Shown here: piece after piece, positions 62,437-64,000 of the stretch
Layout: every line of letters begins with the position of its first letter
Position numbering within the stretch: position 1 is the first letter of the stretch
NCBI RefSeq assembly: GCF_028737205.1
Contig: NZ_JAQZAL010000021.1
Location: 1 to 64,000, forward strand
Length of the DNA: 64,000 nt
Source: Actinomycetospora lutea
GTDB lineage: Bacteria > Actinomycetota > Actinomycetes > Mycobacteriales > Pseudonocardiaceae
Direction of reading: 5' to 3'
Notes under the pieces: model-generated
Seen by the model: the letters and a program-made list of their open reading frames with translations, nothing else
What the model was told of the DNA's origin: nothing
Databases searched by the model: none
Program-made: the position numbers and the translations under genes

Positions 62437-62466
62437 GCGGTGCTCTGCCAATTGAGCTACGTCCCC
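62394..62466 (-). tRNA. tRNA-Ala (anticodon TGC)
   Basis: 73 bases read on the minus strand. The acceptor stem GGGGACG pairs with CGTCTCC (one G-U), with discriminator A. The D arm has TAGCTCAATTGGCAGAGCA. The anticodon stem CCGCC/GGCGG encloses TTTGCAA, giving anticodon TGC. The T arm contains GGTTCGATTCC. CCA is not encoded. It begins five bases after the stop of a DLW-39-like mini-gene and may be co-transcribed. Its 3' half is duplicated at 49463-49507. Confidence 0.95.
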
Positions 62467-62471
62467 GCGGG

Positions 62472-62585
62472 TCAGGACGAGGTGGTCGCCTCGTGCCAGA
62501 CGTCCTTCGTGGGTTGCTGTTCCCGGTGACGCCGGAGGAGGACCACGGCCCCGGCGACCAGGGCGAGAGACACGAGGGCCTTCAC
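62472..62585 (-). CDS. DLW-39-like mini-protein
   Basis: 37 residues from GTG 62585 with AAAGGGG upstream. A single hydrophobic helix (LVSLALVAGAVVLL) is followed by RRHREQQPTKDVWHEAT. The ending resembles the DLW-39 family of actinobacteria, named for an Asp-Leu-Trp motif, here Asp-Val-Trp followed by xEAT. These mini-genes are often found beside tRNA-Ala genes. Function unknown, probably a membrane-anchored small protein. Confidence 0.7.
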   Translation of the reverse strand: MKALVSLALVAGAVVLLRRHREQQPTKDVWHEATTSS

Positions 62586-62807
62586 CGCACCCCTTTCCAC
62601 GACGACCCGGCCCACGGTACCGCAGCGTCCGCGCGCGCCCGTCCGCCGCACGCGAGCGGCAGCGGCCGGCGACGGGCTCCCCTCGCCCATCTATCCGAGC
62701 GAAGGTGCCCTTCGCTCGGAACGGGTGATCGTCGGGCGGCCTCGCGCCGTGCCCGCCCCGAGCGGTAGGACTCACCCGAGACGACGGCGTCGTGGACGGG
62801 AGCTCGG

Positions 62808-64000
62808 ATGGCCGGGGCGGGTCGTGCCTACGTGGTGGGCACGTTCGACACGAAGGGCGAGGAGCTGCGGTACGTCGCCGGGCTCCTGCGGGACGCGGGG
62901 CACGCGGTGACGACCGTGGACGTCGGCACCAGCGACCCGGACGCGGGCACGGCGGACGTGGGCCCGCGCGAGGTCGCGGGGGACGCCGCGTTCACCGGCG
63001 ACCGCGGGAGCTCGGTGACCGCGATGAGCGCGGCGCTCGAGCGCTGGCTCCCGGAGCGCGACGACGTCGCCGGGGTGCTCGCGCTCGGCGGATCCGGCGG
63101 CACCGCGCTCGTGACGCCGGCGCTGCAGCGCCTCCCGGTGGGCCTGCCGAAGATCGTGGTGTCGACGGTGGCCTCGGGCAACGTCGCCCCGTACGTCGGC
63201 GCCGTCGACATCACGCTCATGTACTCGGTGACCGACGTCGCCGGGCTCAACCGGATCAGCCGGCGGGTGCTCGGCAACGCCGCGCACGCGCTCGCCGGCA
63301 TGATCGCCACGGAGCCGCCGCCGGCGCAGGACAAGCCGGCGCTCGGTCTGACGATGTTCGGGGTCACGACGCCGTGCGTCACCGCGGTCACCGAGGCGGT
63401 CAGCGACCGGTGGGACTGCCTGGTCTTCCACGCGACCGGCACCGGCGGGCGCGCGATGGAGAAGCTCGTCGACGACCGGCTCGTGGAGGCCGTCGTCGAC
63501 GTGAGCACCACCGAGATCGCCGACCTCGTCGTCGGCGGGGTCATGGCGGCCACCGAGGACCGCCTCGGAGCGATCGCCCGCGCCGGCGTCCCGTGGGTCG
63601 GGTCGGTCGGGGCGCTCGACATGGTCAACTTCGGGGCGCCCGACACCGTCCCGGAGCAGTTCCGCGGCCGGACCCTCTACGAGCACAACGCGCAGGTGAC
63701 GCTCATGCGCACGACGCCCGAGGAGAACCGCGCGGCCGCGGCGTTCCTCGCCGAGCGGCTCAACGCCTGCCCGGGCCCGGTGCGCCTCGTGCTGCCGCTC
63801 GGCGGTGTCTCGGCCCTCGACGCGCCCGGCATGCCCTTCGCCGACCCCGAGGCCGACGCCGCACTGTTCGACACCCTGCGCGAGCACGTCCGCGTCGACG
63901 AGGGACACCGCGTCGTCGAGAGCCCGCACCACGTCAACGACCCCGAGTTCGCCGCGACCCTCGTCGCCGCGCTCGAGGAGATCACCGGAGGACGCCCGTG
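62808..64000 (+). CDS. UPF0261/Tm-1-like ATP-binding protein (3' end at window edge)
   Basis: 397 complete codons from ATG 62808; the last two bases (TG) probably begin a TGA stop just outside. The N-terminal domain opens [20 protein letters not shown], the UPF0261 signature. It continues with [20 protein letters not shown] and [20 protein letters not shown], where ATP binds in the Tm-1 resistance protein. The C-terminal half has [19 protein letters not shown] and ends with [20 protein letters not shown]. In bacteria the family often sits with a TIM-barrel signal-transduction partner. That partner may follow outside the window. Confidence 0.88.
   Translation, partial: MAGAGRAYVVGTFDTKGEELRYVAGLLRDAGHAVTTVDVGTSDPDAGTADVGPREVAGDAAFTGDRGSSVTAMSAALERWLPERDDVAGVLALGGSGGTALVTPALQRLPVGLPKIVVSTVASGNVAPYVGAVDITLMYSVTDVAGLNRISRRVLGNAAHALAGMIATEPPPAQDKPALGLTMFGVTTPCVTAVTEAVSDRWDCLVFHATGTGGRAMEKLVDDRLVEAVVDVSTTEIADLVVGGVMAATEDRLGAIARAGVPWVGSVGALDMVNFGAPDTVPEQFRGRTLYEHNAQVTLMRTTPEENRAAAAFLAERLNACPGPVRLVLPLGGVSALDAPGMPFADPEADAALFDTLREHVRVDEGHRVVESPHHVNDPEFAATLVAALEEITGGRP

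Noticed and set aside
1..64000. CRISPR array or prophage.
   Set aside because: No regularly spaced repeats, cas genes, or phage structural or lysis genes were seen on either strand.

Overview
The window is very GC-rich DNA with actinobacterial hallmarks: heavy use of GTG starts, many ATGA/GTGA stop-start overlaps, a two-domain LysX, and DUF6325, DUF7144 and DLW-39 type small proteins. It most resembles a Pseudonocardiaceae chromosome (perhaps Pseudonocardia). That placement is inference from protein style only.

Layout. 1-6.3 kb: end of serA, an IPNS-type oxygenase, then a GntR/FCD-controlled catabolic operon (FAH hydrolase, alpha/beta hydrolase, amidohydrolase) and an M48 protease. 6.5-9.8 kb: small membrane proteins, a NarL-type two-component pair and a VOC protein. 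9.8-17 kb: metal/metalloid and sulfur sensing, comprising an ArsR-ArsC fusion, an APC permease, a CDF exporter with a His-tailed ArsR, an ArsR/SRPBCC pair and an ArsR-rhodanese fusion. Several of these have visible operators. 17-26 kb: methyltransferases, a nucleoside phosphorylase, a redox operon (TlpA lipoprotein, CcdA, DoxX, AhpD-like, radical SAM) and a PhnC/D/E-type transporter with a double permease. 26-33 kb: DinB protein, LysX, UbiB-type kinase, methyltransferase. 34-38.5 kb: copper module (SHOCT protein, multicopper oxidase, Cu P-type ATPase with an N-terminal cupredoxin domain).

38.7-49.5 kb is a gene graveyard: truncated CocE hydrolase, DUF1254 and DNA-ligase fragments, duplicated Arg/Asp-rich mini-genes, a frameshifted DUF6325 gene with a scrambled second copy, arylsulfatase, AI-2E-type and IS30 remnants and a frameshifted histidine kinase. 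Within it lies an IS110-family element (45071-47315) inserted in an IS30 transposase gene. Its bridge RNA can be read directly: the target guides match the actual insertion site and the donor guides match the element's own ends. The element carries a UPF0158 passenger gene.

49463-62436 is a 12.97-kb island bounded by direct repeats of the 3' half of tRNA-Ala(UGC). The intact tRNA stands at the right end and the displaced 3' half at the left. The island holds a TetR gene with twin operators and one long operon: three acyl-CoA dehydrogenases, SDR, two crotonases, 3-hydroxyacyl-CoA dehydrogenase, CoA ligase, thiolase, NDH-2-like flavoprotein and thioesterase. One dehydrogenase keeps the glutaryl-CoA-binding Arg and another has Asp in place of the usual catalytic Glu. 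This fits breakdown of an alicyclic or dicarboxylic acid through pimeloyl-/glutaryl-CoA (hypothesis). To the right lie a DLW-39-like mini-gene and a UPF0261 (Tm-1-like) gene that runs off the window.
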